Source of the DNA: Oscillospiraceae bacterium
GTDB lineage: Bacteria > Bacillota > Clostridia > Oscillospirales > Oscillospiraceae
DNA length: 50,516 bases
Assembly: GCA_022800755.1 (NCBI GenBank)
Contig: JAAWQX010000013.1
Location: 1 to 50,516 of the forward strand
Direction: 5' to 3'
Of this stretch, positions 7,835 through 16,796 are shown in pieces. Under the pieces are notes generated by a model that did not search any database, was not told the DNA's origin, and was given only the letters and a program-made list of their open reading frames with translations. Each line of letters begins with the position of its first letter. Positions within the stretch are counted from its first letter, which is position 1. A program made the translations under genes and the position numbers.

Positions 7835-7878
7835 TAATGAGGGCGGAAAATATAGTAAAATTTTTGTTTTTTGCAAAG

Positions 7879-7910
7879 AGAATGGGAACGGAAGCATCCA
7901 TTCCCATTCT
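7879..7910 (-). terminator. Hairpin downstream of the alpha-hydroxy-acid oxidase gene
   Basis: AGAATGGGAA (7879-7888) pairs with TTCCCATTCT (7901-7910), just beyond the stop at 7914. The minus-strand tail is CTCTTTGC, a weak T-run, so termination may be incomplete. Confidence 0.5.
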
Positions 7911-7913
7911 TTC

Positions 7914-8936
7914 TTATTTTCCGTACCGCACCATATCCCGGCTGATTTCTGCCAGAGAATGCGCGCCGCACATGGTCATTGTGTCGACCAATTCCGCGCC
8001 CAGCTTTTCTGCATAGACCCTGACGCCTTCTTTGCCGCCGCCGTAGACCATGGGGACGAAGGGCCGGCCAATCAATACGCCGTCAGCACCCAGGGCCAGG
8101 GCCTTGAAGATATCAGAACCGTTACGGATGCCCCCATCCACCAAAACGGTGAGGTCCTTGCCGACGGTGTCCGCGATCTCCGGCAGGACTTCCGCCGTGG
8201 ACGGGCAGTTGCCCAGCACCCGGCCGCCGTGGTTGGACACGACGATGGCGCTCGCGCCGGCTTCCACGGCCTTGACCGCGCCTTTTACCGTCATGATCCC
8301 TTTGAGAATAAAGGGCATTTTGGCGTAGGAAATGATCTGCTTCAATTCCGAGACCGGCTTGCTTCCAGCGTTGGGATTCATAGCCTTCAGGAAGGGAAGC
8401 CCTGCGCCGTCAATGTCCATGGCGGCGGCGAAAATATCGGTCTGGTTCAAAATATCCAGCTTTTCCAGCACCGCCTCGATATTCCAGGGCTTGATGGTCG
8501 GAATGCCTATGCCGCCGATGGACTGCATCGTTTTCGCGGAAGCTTTCATGACTTCCGGGTCCACGCCGTCTCCGGTGAACGCGGCGATACCAGCTTCGGC
8601 GCACCCGGGAATGAGGATATCATTGTATTCCAAGTCGGAATACTCCCCGCCGTAGTGCATTTTCAGCGCGCCGATGGGCGCGGCGAAAAACGGATATTTA
8701 AACGTTCGGCCAAACAGGGAAAGGGTCGTATCTGGTGCCGAGTTTTCGCAAATGGTGTCCATTTCCACGAAAACATCCTGCCATTTGGCATAATTGCGCT
8801 GGGCAGTCTGTCCGGGAGGCTTGCAGCCGGGGCCGGGAACCCGGTTACCGCAGGCGCGGCCATCGCATACCGGGCAGACGGTGCAGTGCCCGTCGAAGAT
8901 TTTCCGCGCGGTATCGCAGATTTCTTTGTATTCCAT
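7914..8936 (-). CDS. FMN-dependent alpha-hydroxy-acid oxidizing protein
   Basis: A 340-residue TIM-barrel FMN enzyme of the lactate/glycolate oxidase family. The FMN/substrate features VVSNHGGR (active-site His and Arg), LVDGGIRNGSDIFKALALGA and VLIGRPF are clear. The N-terminal 50 residues carry a cysteine cluster (CTVCPVCDGRACG, and another Cys in PGPGCKPPG), a feature I associate with anaerobe members but whose role is unknown. Substrate cannot be read from sequence. ATG 8936 was chosen because GGAGG lies 7 bases upstream; an upstream ATG at 8960 lacks a site. It lies 63 bases downstream of sigE, with its own promoter candidate. Confidence 0.88.
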   Translation of the reverse strand: MEYKEICDTARKIFDGHCTVCPVCDGRACGNRVPGPGCKPPGQTAQRNYAKWQDVFVEMDTICENSAPDTTLSLFGRTFKYPFFAAPIGALKMHYGGEYSDLEYNDILIPGCAEAGIAAFTGDGVDPEVMKASAKTMQSIGGIGIPTIKPWNIEAVLEKLDILNQTDIFAAAMDIDGAGLPFLKAMNPNAGSKPVSELKQIISYAKMPFILKGIMTVKGAVKAVEAGASAIVVSNHGGRVLGNCPSTAEVLPEIADTVGKDLTVLVDGGIRNGSDIFKALALGADGVLIGRPFVPMVYGGGKEGVRVYAEKLGAELVDTMTMCGAHSLAEISRDMVRYGK

Positions 8937-8966
8937 GGGGATTCCTCCTTTTTTGCTCATAGGAGC

Positions 8967-8995
8967 ATCCTACCACAGATTTTGGGAGAATTCAA
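8967..8995 (-). promoter_or_regulatory. Promoter candidate of the alpha-hydroxy-acid oxidase gene
   Basis: Minus strand: -35 TTGAAT (8995-8990), 17-base spacer, -10 TAGGAT (8972-8967), in the short gap after sigE. Confidence 0.5.
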
Positions 8996-8999
8996 CGCC

Positions 9000-9722
9000 T
9001 TACTGCATCCGCTTTACCATTTCCCGGCGCAGCCTGCCGATGGTACGCTTTTCCAGGCGGCTGATGTAGCTTTGGGAGATCCCCATGATCTGCGCCACTT
9101 CCTTTTGGGTGTACTCGTTGTGTCCGCCCAGGCCGAAGCGCAGTTCAATAATGGTCCGTTCCCGGTCAGACAGAGTGGCGATGGATTCCCGGAGCATCTG
9201 CCGGTCCGCATCATCCTCCAGCGGACGGCAGACCTCGTCCTCATCGGTGCCTAAAACATCGGACAACAGCAGTTCGTTGCCGTCCCAGTCGGTGTTCAGA
9301 GGCTCATCAAAACTAATCTCAGTTTTCTGATTGTTGGTTTTTCTTAGGTACATCAAAATCTCATTTTCGATGCACCGGGAGGCATAGGTAGCCAGTTTGA
9401 TATTTTTATCGGCATTGAACGTGTTCACTGCCTTGATCAGCCCGATGGTTCCCAGCGAGATAAGATCCTCCAGGCCGATGCCGGTGTTTTCAAAGCGCTT
9501 GGCGATGTACACCACCAGCCGGAGATTGTGTTCAATGAGCAACTGCTTGGCGTTGGTATCGCCTTGGCTCAGGCCACGTATGGCGACCTCTTCCTGTTCC
9601 TTGGCCAGCGGCGGCGGGAGTACGTCGCTGCCGCCGATGTAGTGAACAGACGGGAGTTTTCCGGCTCCCATGAGCAGTTTCCATCTCCATAGCCGGAGCT
9701 TGAGCATCAAAGTTTGAAACAT
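9000..9722 (-). CDS. sigE: Sporulation RNA polymerase sigma factor SigE (pro-form)
   Basis: A 240-residue sigma-70 family factor that directs early mother-cell gene expression. The SigE-type N-terminus ([17 protein letters not shown] and then [12 protein letters not shown]) forms the pro-sequence removed by SpoIIGA. Region 2 has [33 protein letters not shown] and [19 protein letters not shown] (read in parts); region 4 has [11 protein letters not shown] and an HTH ending [30 protein letters not shown] is diagnostic of SigE/K. ATG follows AGGAGGT by 5 bases, 10 bases after spoIIGA. sigG, often downstream, is not here. Confidence 0.96.
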   Translation of the reverse strand: MFQTLMLKLRLWRWKLLMGAGKLPSVHYIGGSDVLPPPLAKEQEEVAIRGLSQGDTNAKQLLIEHNLRLVVYIAKRFENTGIGLEDLISLGTIGLIKAVNTFNADKNIKLATYASRCIENEILMYLRKTNNQKTEISFDEPLNTDWDGNELLLSDVLGTDEDEVCRPLEDDADRQMLRESIATLSDRERTIIELRFGLGGHNEYTQKEVAQIMGISQSYISRLEKRTIGRLRREMVKRMQ

Positions 9723-9732
9723 ATTGTACCTC

Positions 9733-10563
9733 CTAATAAATTCCCTGGTATTCTCCGTATGTACTGAATTGCGCGCCGGTCATGGCGATCAGTGTGTTGG
9801 ACACTGGCTTTCCCCCGATGATAAGGGCATCCGGGCGGAATGCGGGGAGCAGCCCGGCACCGCCTACGCTGTTGTATGGGATCAGCCGTACCCGCCCTTG
9901 CAGTCCCGGCGCGCGGGAAAGGCATTCGATCACCGCGGCAGGATCACCGGATAGGTCTATATCCAGCCCATTGAACAAAGGCGCCAGATAGAGTTGTTGG
10001 CATACCAGTACGCTTTCATTGCTGATGGGGTCGAACAGGCTGTTCCCGGTATCCCGCAAAACGGAAAACTCCGCGGTTTTCCCGCAAAGCGTGACCTGTG
10101 CCGGTTTAACGTCTTGCGCTGCGGCGGGATCAAAACGACGGAACAGCGCGGAAATGACTACATAAGCCGCCGCGAAAGACAAAACCAGTACTTTCCAGTT
10201 CAACGGCAGATAGACCGTTTTTCCGGACAAGTCATACCCACCGAGCATGGATACCGCCCAAACCAGCCCGCCGAAGCCCGCGGAAACGAGAAAGAACACC
10301 ACCGTACACCGTAGTAACTGCGTCTCTTTTCCAAATGAAATCAGACACATCACCACACCGACTGTCAGTTTGATGACCGGATGCAGCGCGAAGGTCCACT
10401 CCGGCAGCATGCACACACAGGCATAGCAGCCCCCTAGCGTCGCCGCCAGGGCAATGGGTACACGCCGGATCACAGCCGACGTGACTTTCCCGGAGCACAG
10501 GAGCGTAAAATAGTCAATGATGAAATTGATAAAAAAGAGCTGGTCAATGTAAATCGTTTCCAT
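9733..10563 (-). CDS. spoIIGA: Sigma-E processing peptidase SpoIIGA
   Basis: A 276-residue membrane aspartic protease that cleaves pro-SigE at the septal membrane after a forespore signal. The N-terminal half has about five hydrophobic segments (starting [16 protein letters not shown], residues 4-19); the C-terminal half holds the protease motif [11 protein letters not shown] and the later [10 protein letters not shown] and PDALIIGG segments of the retroviral-type fold. ATG 10563 matches the family N-terminus. A TATAAT lies only 6 bases before it and no strong Shine-Dalgarno is visible, so the mRNA may have almost no leader. It is cotranscribed with sigE, 10 bases apart. Confidence 0.94.
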   Translation of the reverse strand: METIYIDQLFFINFIIDYFTLLCSGKVTSAVIRRVPIALAATLGGCYACVCMLPEWTFALHPVIKLTVGVVMCLISFGKETQLLRCTVVFFLVSAGFGGLVWAVSMLGGYDLSGKTVYLPLNWKVLVLSFAAAYVVISALFRRFDPAAAQDVKPAQVTLCGKTAEFSVLRDTGNSLFDPISNESVLVCQQLYLAPLFNGLDIDLSGDPAAVIECLSRAPGLQGRVRLIPYNSVGGAGLLPAFRPDALIIGGKPVSNTLIAMTGAQFSTYGEYQGIY

Positions 10564-10569
10564 GAACTC

Positions 10570-10603
10570 ATTATAAACTTTCCGCAAAGTGAAATTTGTC
10601 GTT
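10570..10603 (-). promoter_or_regulatory. spoIIGA promoter with candidate Spo0A box
   Basis: Minus-strand -10 TATAAT (10575-10570). TTTGTCGTT on the plus strand (10595-10603) resembles a 0A box (TGTCGAA type) placed near the -35 region, where no TTGACA is seen, as known for Spo0A-activated spoIIG promoters. The box has two mismatches. It overlaps the divergent pyrH -35. Confidence 0.4.
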
Positions 10604-10630
10604 TGCAATGTGGCGAATTTGTGGTAGAAT
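10603..10630 (+). promoter_or_regulatory. Promoter of the pyrH-polC operon
   Basis: -35 TTGCAA (10603-10608), 16-base spacer, -10 TAGAAT (10625-10630). Divergent from spoIIGA and about 35 bases upstream of the pyrH GTG. Confidence 0.6.
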
Positions 10631-10665
10631 AGGATAGAATTGTAAGAATGTAAGGAGGGGACGCT

Positions 10666-11388
10666 GTGGAAGCGGAAAAACCGATGTATGACCGGGTGTT
10701 GCTGAAGCTTTCCGGAGAGGCGCTGTCCGGCGAAAAGGGTACAGGGCTGGACTTTTTCGTGATGAAGGAAGTCTGTCTGGCCATCAAGCGCTGTGTGGAT
10801 ATGGGCGTGCAGGTAGGCATCGTAGTCGGCGGCGGCAATTTCTGGCGTGGCGTGAAAAACGGCGAGGGAAAAATGGAGCGCTCCCGGGCAGACCGTATGG
10901 GGATGCTGGCAACAGTAATGAATGCGCTGGCGCTGTGCGATGCGTTTGAGCAAAACGGCGTGGACGCGCGGGTGATGACGGCGGTGGCTATGCAGGGCTT
11001 TGGGGAACCGTTCTCTCGGGACCAGGCGGTGCGCTACCTGGAAGACGGCAAGGTAGTCATTTTCGGCTGTGGAACAGGCAGTCCCTATTTTACCACCGAT
11101 ACCGCGGGTGTTTTGCGGGCGTTGGAGATCGGCGCGAACGCCATTTTGCTGGCGAAGAACATCGACGGCGTGTATTCCGCTGACCCCAGCAAAGACCCCT
11201 CCGCGGTCAAATATGAGACGATCACCTATGATGAAATGCTGGCAAAGCATTTGGCGGTGATGGATACGGCGGCGACCTCCATGGCCATGGAGAACCGGCT
11301 CCCCATTGAGGTATTTGCCTTGAAGCAGCCGGAAAATATTGTGCAGGTGGTCTGCGGCAAAAAAATCGGGACGTCCGTGATTTTATAA
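10666..11388 (+). CDS. pyrH: UMP kinase
   Basis: A 240-residue hexameric amino-acid-kinase-fold enzyme phosphorylating UMP to UDP. Motifs: VLLKLSGEAL, VVGGGNFWRG, ADRMGMLATVMNALAL, GTGSPYFTTDTA and AKNIDGVYSADP. GTG start at 10666, supported by AAGGAGGGG 5-6 bases upstream; no ATG fits better. Head of the operon. In most bacteria rpsB-tsf precede pyrH-frr; here spoIIGA lies divergently instead. Confidence 0.96.
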   Translation: MEAEKPMYDRVLLKLSGEALSGEKGTGLDFFVMKEVCLAIKRCVDMGVQVGIVVGGGNFWRGVKNGEGKMERSRADRMGMLATVMNALALCDAFEQNGVDARVMTAVAMQGFGEPFSRDQAVRYLEDGKVVIFGCGTGSPYFTTDTAGVLRALEIGANAILLAKNIDGVYSADPSKDPSAVKYETITYDEMLAKHLAVMDTAATSMAMENRLPIEVFALKQPENIVQVVCGKKIGTSVIL

Positions 11389-11417
11389 TACATTCAGGAT
11401 TAACAGGAGGAATCGAC

Positions 11418-11969
11418 ATGTCAGAACTGAAGGAATACGAAGATAAAATGAAGCGCTCGCTGGATTTTCTCGCCCAGCAGTTTGCCACGGTCCGGGCCGG
11501 CCGCGCCAATGCCGGCGTTCTGGACCAGATTCAGGTGGACTATTACAGTTCACCAACCCCCATCCAGCAGGTAGCGTCCGTATCCAGCCCGGACCCCCGC
11601 ACCTTGATGATCCAGCCTTGGGACGGCAGCATCCTGCGGGATATTGAGCGGGCGATCTTGGCGTCTGAGCTGGGCATCAACCCCCAAAACGACGGCAAGG
11701 TCATTCGCCTTGTATTTCCCCAGCTGACCGAGGAGCGCCGTAAGGAACTGGCCAAGCAGGTGAGAAAGTACGGCGAGGAATCCAAGGTGGCTGTGCGCAA
11801 TATTCGCCGGGACGCCATGGATAAGTTCAAAAAACAGCAGAAGAATTCCGAGATCACGGAGGATGACTACAAGGGTCTGGAAAAGGACCTGCAGAAGCTG
11901 ACGGACGACTACATCAAAAAAGTCGATGAGATGACGGATAAGAAAGAAAAAGAGCTCTTTGAGCTGTAA
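11418..11969 (+). CDS. frr: Ribosome recycling factor
   Basis: A 183-residue RRF, full family length. It releases ribosomes after termination together with EF-G. Seen: FATVRAGRANAGVLD near the start, YYSSPTPIQQVASV, DPRTLMIQPWD, LPQLTEERRKEL-type segment (FPQLTEERRKELAKQV) and VAVRNIRRDA. ATG follows AGGAGG by 7 bases. It lies 29 bases after pyrH and 8 before uppS. Confidence 0.97.
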   Translation: MSELKEYEDKMKRSLDFLAQQFATVRAGRANAGVLDQIQVDYYSSPTPIQQVASVSSPDPRTLMIQPWDGSILRDIERAILASELGINPQNDGKVIRLVFPQLTEERRKELAKQVRKYGEESKVAVRNIRRDAMDKFKKQQKNSEITEDDYKGLEKDLQKLTDDYIKKVDEMTDKKEKELFEL

Positions 11970-11977
11970 TTGAGACC

Positions 11978-12727
11978 ATGGGTTTGTTTTCAAGAAAAAA
12001 AACACGGCAGGCGGAGGAGGTCGATTTCTCGAACCTCCCCCGCCACATTGCCATTATATTGGACGGCAACGGCCGCTGGGCGCAAAAGCGGGGCCTGCCC
12101 CGTACGGCAGGTCATGCAGCCGGCGCGGAGACGTTCCGACGGGTGGCTACATACTGTAAGGACATCGGCTTGGAGTACCTGACGGTGTACGCCTTTTCCA
12201 CAGAGAACTGGAAGCGTCCGCCTCAAGAGGTGGAGACTATCATGTCTCTTCTGGAAAAGTATTTGTATGAAGCCATTGAGCGCATGGAACGGGACAAGGT
12301 CAAAATGGAGTTCTTCGGGGATGTATCCGTGCTGTCCCCCAAACTGCGGGACCTGATTGCCCGTACCCGGGAGATTTCCAGGCATTATGAAGGCTGCCAG
12401 GTAAACATTTGTCTGAATTACGGCGGCAGGGACGAACTGCTGCGGGCGGTGCGGACCTATGCGGAGGCCTACAGAAACGATGCAGCGCCGGAATTGACGG
12501 AGGAAAATTTCTCGCGGTATCTTTATTCCGCTGGCATCCCAGACCCGGATTTGATGATCCGGCCCGGCGGGGAGCTGCGGCAGTCTAATTTCCTGCTGTG
12601 GCAAAGCGCGTATGCGGAGTGGTATTTCACAGATACCCTCTGGCCGGATTTTACAGATAGAGAGATAGACCGGGCCATTGCGGATTATCAGCACAGAGAC
12701 CGCAGATTTGGAGGGATAAAGGTGTGA
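11978..12727 (+). CDS. uppS: Undecaprenyl diphosphate synthase (cis-prenyltransferase)
   Basis: A 249-residue UppS that extends FPP with IPP units to C55-PP, the carrier lipid for peptidoglycan. The catalytic loop is LDGNGRWA (family usually has M in place of the L), followed by GHAAGAET, the YAFSTENWKRP segment, CLNYGGRDEL and the C-terminal diphosphate-binding RPGGELRQSNFLLWQSAYAE (read in parts). It uses the FPP made by IspA upstream in the window. Overlaps cdsA by 4 bases (GTGTGA). Confidence 0.95.
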   Translation: MGLFSRKKTRQAEEVDFSNLPRHIAIILDGNGRWAQKRGLPRTAGHAAGAETFRRVATYCKDIGLEYLTVYAFSTENWKRPPQEVETIMSLLEKYLYEAIERMERDKVKMEFFGDVSVLSPKLRDLIARTREISRHYEGCQVNICLNYGGRDELLRAVRTYAEAYRNDAAPELTEENFSRYLYSAGIPDPDLMIRPGGELRQSNFLLWQSAYAEWYFTDTLWPDFTDREIDRAIADYQHRDRRFGGIKV

Positions 12728-13545
12728 AAACGAGAGTTTTGGTAGGGGTCGTTGGGATCCCCGCGATCATATTGGTCATTTTATTTGCACCCATGTGGCT
12801 GTTTGGGATCCTGATCGGCGCGGTGGCGGCAGTCGCCGCATGGGAACTGCTGCGGTGCGTGGCACCGGATATGATCCAGCGGCAGGTCTGTTATGCTGCG
12901 GCTGGTGCGGTTTTGCTCCCGCTGTTCGCCGGCTTCGGCGCTGCCCCTCTGGGGGAACGCCTCGTATTGTGGGCGCTGGTGCTGGTCATGTTCTGTGAAG
13001 TGATGGTCACATTCCGTGAGGGAGTCCCCATGGACTTCACGCCTGTGCTGCAAGTGCTGTTCGCGGGCTTCATTCTGCCGATGCTGTTCGCGGCCCTGGT
13101 CCGGCTGGGCCTGCGGCATGAGCACGGCGCGATTTACCTGTTCATGCCCTTTGTTGCAGCGTTTTCCAGCGATTCAGGTGCCTATTTCGCCGGGCTTTAT
13201 CTCGGAAAGCACAAGCTGGCGCCCAACTTGTCGCCGAAAAAGACCATTGAGGGCAGTATCGGCGGCTTTGTGGCGGCAATCGTCATTATGATCGTTTACG
13301 GTATGATGCTCCGGGCCTGCGGCTTCGCGGTGGATTTCCTCGTTATGGGAATCTACGGATTTTTCGGAAGTTTAGCCGGGCAGATTGGGGACTTGGCGTT
13401 TTCTGCCATTAAGCGTTTGCACAACATCAAGGATTACAGCAATATCATCCCTGGTCACGGCGGGATTTTGGACCGGTTTGACAGTGTTTTGTTCATTGCG
13501 CCCCTGTTTGAGCTGCTGCTCATGTGGGTGCCGGCGGCGGTGTGA
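12724..13545 (+). CDS. cdsA: Phosphatidate cytidylyltransferase
   Basis: A 273-residue polytopic membrane enzyme making CDP-diacylglycerol from phosphatidate and CTP. The family signature SDSGAYFAGLYLGKHKL then SPKKTIEGSIGG lies at residues about 145-180, and DRFDSVLF with the preceding GHGGIL near the end is conserved. About eight hydrophobic segments. GTG start overlapping the uppS stop; GGAGGG lies about 9 bases before it. Supplies phospholipid synthesis along with plsY elsewhere in the window. Confidence 0.95.
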   Translation: MKTRVLVGVVGIPAIILVILFAPMWLFGILIGAVAAVAAWELLRCVAPDMIQRQVCYAAAGAVLLPLFAGFGAAPLGERLVLWALVLVMFCEVMVTFREGVPMDFTPVLQVLFAGFILPMLFAALVRLGLRHEHGAIYLFMPFVAAFSSDSGAYFAGLYLGKHKLAPNLSPKKTIEGSIGGFVAAIVIMIVYGMMLRACGFAVDFLVMGIYGFFGSLAGQIGDLAFSAIKRLHNIKDYSNIIPGHGGILDRFDSVLFIAPLFELLLMWVPAAV

Positions 13546-13553
13546 GGCGGATT

Positions 13554-14699
13554 ATGGTCAATGGAATTTCGATTCTAGGCTCCACTGGGTCTATCGGACG
13601 GCAAACGGTGGCAGCGGCAAAGCACTTGGGTGTCCCGGTGAAGGCCATTTCTGTGCAGAGCAATATCGAATTGGCGGAGCGCCAGGCCCGGGAACTGAAC
13701 ACCGAACTCGTGGCGGTCTATGATGAAGACGCGGCAAAAGCGCTTCGCCGGCGGCTTTGTGATACAAACATCCGGGTAGCCGGCGGGGAAGCGGGGCTGA
13801 TCGAGGCGGCTGTGATCCCCTCAGCGGACTGCGTAGTAACGGCAGTTTCCGGTGCGGTGGGCTTGAAGCCTACGCTGGCGGCGATCGATACGGGCCGACG
13901 CATCGCGCTGGCGAATAAAGAGACGCTGGTGTGCGCCGGAACAATCGTTATGGCCCGGGCCGCGGAAAAAGGCGCGGAGATCGTGCCGGTGGATTCGGAA
14001 CATTCCGCTATTTTTCAATGCCTGACCGGGCGGGAGCGGACAGAACTATATAGAATTCTGCTTACCGGTTCCGGTGGGCCATTCCGGGGGAAGCCTGTGT
14101 CGGAACTGCGGGATATCACCCCGGCCCAAGCGGTAAAGCACCCCAACTGGAGCATGGGCGCGAAAATCAGTGTGGACAGCGCGACCATGATGAACAAGGG
14201 CCTGGAGTTTATCGAGGCGATGTACCTGTTCGCGTGTACGCCGGATGAGATCCAGGTCATCATCCACCCGGAGAGCATCATACACTCTATGGTAGAACTG
14301 GTGGACGGCACCGTGATTGCTCAACTGGGCGTGCCAGATATGGGCCTGCCCATCCAATTGGCCCTTACCTGGCCGGAACGGGGCCCATCCATGTCCGAAC
14401 GTTTGGACTTCGCGGCTTTGGGTAAACTGACCTTTGAAGCCCCGGACCTTGCAAAAGTGCCGTGTTTGGGCCTTGCCATGGACTGTGCCCGCCGGGGCGG
14501 CACCGCGACTGCTATTCTGAACGCGGCAAATGAAGTGGCGGTTGCGCTGTTTTTACAGGAAAAAATCGGGTTTACGCAGATCTATGACTGCGTGAGCAAG
14601 GCGCTGGACAGCATGGAGATCTGCTCCGATCCCAATCTGGAGGAGATTTTGGATGCGGACCGGCGCGCGCGTAATTTTGTCAGGGAGCATTTTGACTGA
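13554..14699 (+). CDS. dxr: 1-deoxy-D-xylulose-5-phosphate reductoisomerase
   Basis: A 381-residue Dxr, second step of the MEP pathway (DXP to MEP, NADPH dependent). GSTGSIGRQT is the NADPH loop; ALANKETLVCAG, VDSEHSAIFQCL and the flexible-loop motif TGSGGPFRG are intact, as is HPNWSMGAKISVDSATMMNKG (read in parts) with its metal and substrate ligands. ATG 13554 was chosen: GAGGCGG precedes it and it lies 8 bases after cdsA. An in-frame upstream ATG at 13524 would overlap cdsA and add an unconserved tail. Stop overlaps rseP (TGATG). Confidence 0.96.
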   Translation: MVNGISILGSTGSIGRQTVAAAKHLGVPVKAISVQSNIELAERQARELNTELVAVYDEDAAKALRRRLCDTNIRVAGGEAGLIEAAVIPSADCVVTAVSGAVGLKPTLAAIDTGRRIALANKETLVCAGTIVMARAAEKGAEIVPVDSEHSAIFQCLTGRERTELYRILLTGSGGPFRGKPVSELRDITPAQAVKHPNWSMGAKISVDSATMMNKGLEFIEAMYLFACTPDEIQVIIHPESIIHSMVELVDGTVIAQLGVPDMGLPIQLALTWPERGPSMSERLDFAALGKLTFEAPDLAKVPCLGLAMDCARRGGTATAILNAANEVAVALFLQEKIGFTQIYDCVSKALDSMEICSDPNLEEILDADRRARNFVREHFD

Positions 14700-15736
14700 T
14701 GTATATTCTCATTGCGATTCTTATTTTTGGAATTTTAGTGGCTGTTCATGAATTTGGGCACTTTATCACCGCGAAACTCTGCGGCGTGCGGGTGCTGGAA
14801 TTTTCTATCGGTATGGGTCCCACACTGCTGAAAAAGCAGGGAGCGGAGACGCTGTATTCGCTCCGGGCGCTGCCCATCGGCGGCTTTTGCGCGATGGAGG
14901 AGGATGAAGCCTCCAGCGATCCCCGGGCGTTTCCGAATCAGTCGCTGCCGAAAAAACTGCTGATTTTGGTCGCCGGCGCGGGGATGAATTTCCTGATGGG
15001 CTTTGCGCTGATTTTGGCAGTATTTGCCGGAAGCGGCGCGCAGACCACGGAGATCACAGGATTTATGGAGGGCTGCCCCTACGAGAGCGAAACGGCGTTT
15101 CAGGTGGGGGATGAGATTTGGAAGATCGATGGTCACCGCGTTTATGTGACGGGGGATATCTCCACATTTTTGTCCCGGGGAACGGTCCACGACGTTATGG
15201 TCAAGCGCGGCGGGGAAAAGGTCACCTTGGAGGGCCTGCATATTGAACGCCTGGAATACCCGGGGCAGGCCCAGCCTATGTACGGGTTTGAACTTCAAGG
15301 GCAGGCAAAGGGTCTTGTGCAAAAAACGCAGCACGCCTGGTACCAGTCCTGCTATTTTGTCCGCATGGTGTGGATGAGTTTGGGAGACCTGATCTCCGGC
15401 ACTTATGGCGTAAACGACCTCAGCGGTGTCGTTGGAATTGTGGGTATGATGAGTGATGTGGGCAAGCAGTCCGCGAGCGCATGGGCGGCGTTTATGAATC
15501 TGGCCTATCTGTCCGCGTTTATCGCCATCAACCTGGCGGTGATGAATCTGCTTCCCATTCCGGCGCTGGACGGCGGGCGTATCTTGTTTTTGCTGTTGCT
15601 TTGGCCTGTGGAAAAGATTCTAAAACGCCGGCCGGACCCCAAATATGAAGGCTATATCCACACCGCGGGATTGATGCTCCTCATGGGGTTGATGGTGTAC
15701 GTAATGTTCAATGATGTAATGCGGATCGTGGGATGA
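14699..15736 (+). CDS. rseP: Site-2 membrane metalloprotease, RseP/RasP type
   Basis: A 345-residue intramembrane zinc protease that cleaves anti-sigma factors and signal peptide remnants. The zinc motif HEFGH is at residues 17-21 in the first membrane helix; a PDZ domain follows (about residues 115-185, with GDEIWKIDGHRVY); the second active-site motif NLLPIPALDGGR is near residue 283. ATG overlaps the dxr stop. Same neighbourhood as in Bacillus (uppS-cdsA-dxr-rasP), but proS is missing and ispG follows. Confidence 0.94.
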   Translation: MYILIAILIFGILVAVHEFGHFITAKLCGVRVLEFSIGMGPTLLKKQGAETLYSLRALPIGGFCAMEEDEASSDPRAFPNQSLPKKLLILVAGAGMNFLMGFALILAVFAGSGAQTTEITGFMEGCPYESETAFQVGDEIWKIDGHRVYVTGDISTFLSRGTVHDVMVKRGGEKVTLEGLHIERLEYPGQAQPMYGFELQGQAKGLVQKTQHAWYQSCYFVRMVWMSLGDLISGTYGVNDLSGVVGIVGMMSDVGKQSASAWAAFMNLAYLSAFIAINLAVMNLLPIPALDGGRILFLLLLWPVEKILKRRPDPKYEGYIHTAGLMLLMGLMVYVMFNDVMRIVG

Positions 15737-15740
15737 AGAT

Positions 15741-16793
15741 ATGAAACGAACGGAAACGAAGCAAATCAATGTCGGCGGCGTGCCAGTGGGCGGGACTGCG
15801 CCCGTGGCGGTGCAGTCTATGTGCAACACCAAGACACAGGATGTAGATGGTACTTTGCGGCAGATCAGCGCCCTCGCGGCGGCGGGGTGCGACATTGTAC
15901 GGCTGGCGGTGCCGGATATGGATGCCGCCCGGGCCATCAGCGATATTAAGGAGCGCTCGCCCCTGCCCATTGTGGTGGATATCCACTTTGACTACCGGTT
16001 GGCGTTGGAAGCCATTGACCGCGGCGCGGACAAAGTGCGGATCAATCCGGGAAATATCGGGGCTGCGGAAAATGTCCGGGCAGTGGCGGAGGTCTGCCGG
16101 CGCAGAAATATTCCCATTCGCATTGGGGTGAATGGGGGAAGCCTGGAAAAAAAGCTGTTGGAAAAGTATGGCTGCCCCACGCCCGAAGCTATGGTGGAGA
16201 GTGCCCGAAATGAGATCGCGCTGCTGCACAGGTTTGATTTTGACGATATTTGCCTATCTTTGAAAGCGTCCTCTGTTCCTCTGACTGTGGCGGCTTACCG
16301 CCTGGCGGCAGAGGAATTCGACTGCCCGCTGCATGTGGGAGTCACGGAGACGGGCACAGTGTACCAAGGCACAATCCTGTCCGCTGTGGGCATCGGCACG
16401 CTGCTGTGCGAAGATATAGGGAACACCATCCGCGTGTCCCTTACCGGCGACCCGGTGGAGGAAGTCCGCGCGGGGGTGTCTATTCTGAAAGCGGCGGGAC
16501 TGCGCACCGGCGGGGTGCGCTTTATTTCCTGCCCCACCTGCGGCAGAACCGAGATCGATCTGATCTCACTGGCTCAGGAAGTGGAACACAGGGTGTCGGG
16601 GCTGGATCGGGACATTACCGTGGCGGTAATGGGCTGCGTTGTGAACGGCCCCGGAGAAGCCCGGGAGGCTGACTACGGCATTGCCGGCGGGAAAGACTGC
16701 GGGATGCTGTTCAAAAAAGGTGAGATCGTCGCGAAAGTGCCGGAGGACCGGCTGTGCGACGCACTGATGGAACTGATCGAAAAGGACGAATGA
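15741..16793 (+). CDS. ispG: 4-hydroxy-3-methylbut-2-en-1-yl diphosphate synthase (IspG)
   Basis: A 350-residue [4Fe-4S] enzyme of the MEP pathway converting MEcPP to HMBPP. The N-terminal TIM barrel begins GGVPVGGTAPVAVQSMCNT; VRINPGNIG and LSLKASSV are seen; the cluster ligands are the CPTCGRTEIDL pair and the Cys of GCVVNGPGEA. Length matches the two-domain bacterial form. ATG follows a weak GAAGAT. Placed 4 bases after rseP and 3 before polC, so two MEP genes (dxr, ispG) flank rseP. Confidence 0.96.
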   Translation: MKRTETKQINVGGVPVGGTAPVAVQSMCNTKTQDVDGTLRQISALAAAGCDIVRLAVPDMDAARAISDIKERSPLPIVVDIHFDYRLALEAIDRGADKVRINPGNIGAAENVRAVAEVCRRRNIPIRIGVNGGSLEKKLLEKYGCPTPEAMVESARNEIALLHRFDFDDICLSLKASSVPLTVAAYRLAAEEFDCPLHVGVTETGTVYQGTILSAVGIGTLLCEDIGNTIRVSLTGDPVEEVRAGVSILKAAGLRTGGVRFISCPTCGRTEIDLISLAQEVEHRVSGLDRDITVAVMGCVVNGPGEAREADYGIAGGKDCGMLFKKGEIVAKVPEDRLCDALMELIEKDE

Positions 16794-16796
16794 TAC

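Noticed and set aside
7959-9254. A 431-codon plus-strand frame
   Set aside because: It is the shadow of the FMN oxidase and sigE genes on the other strand, a common effect of GC-rich third positions.
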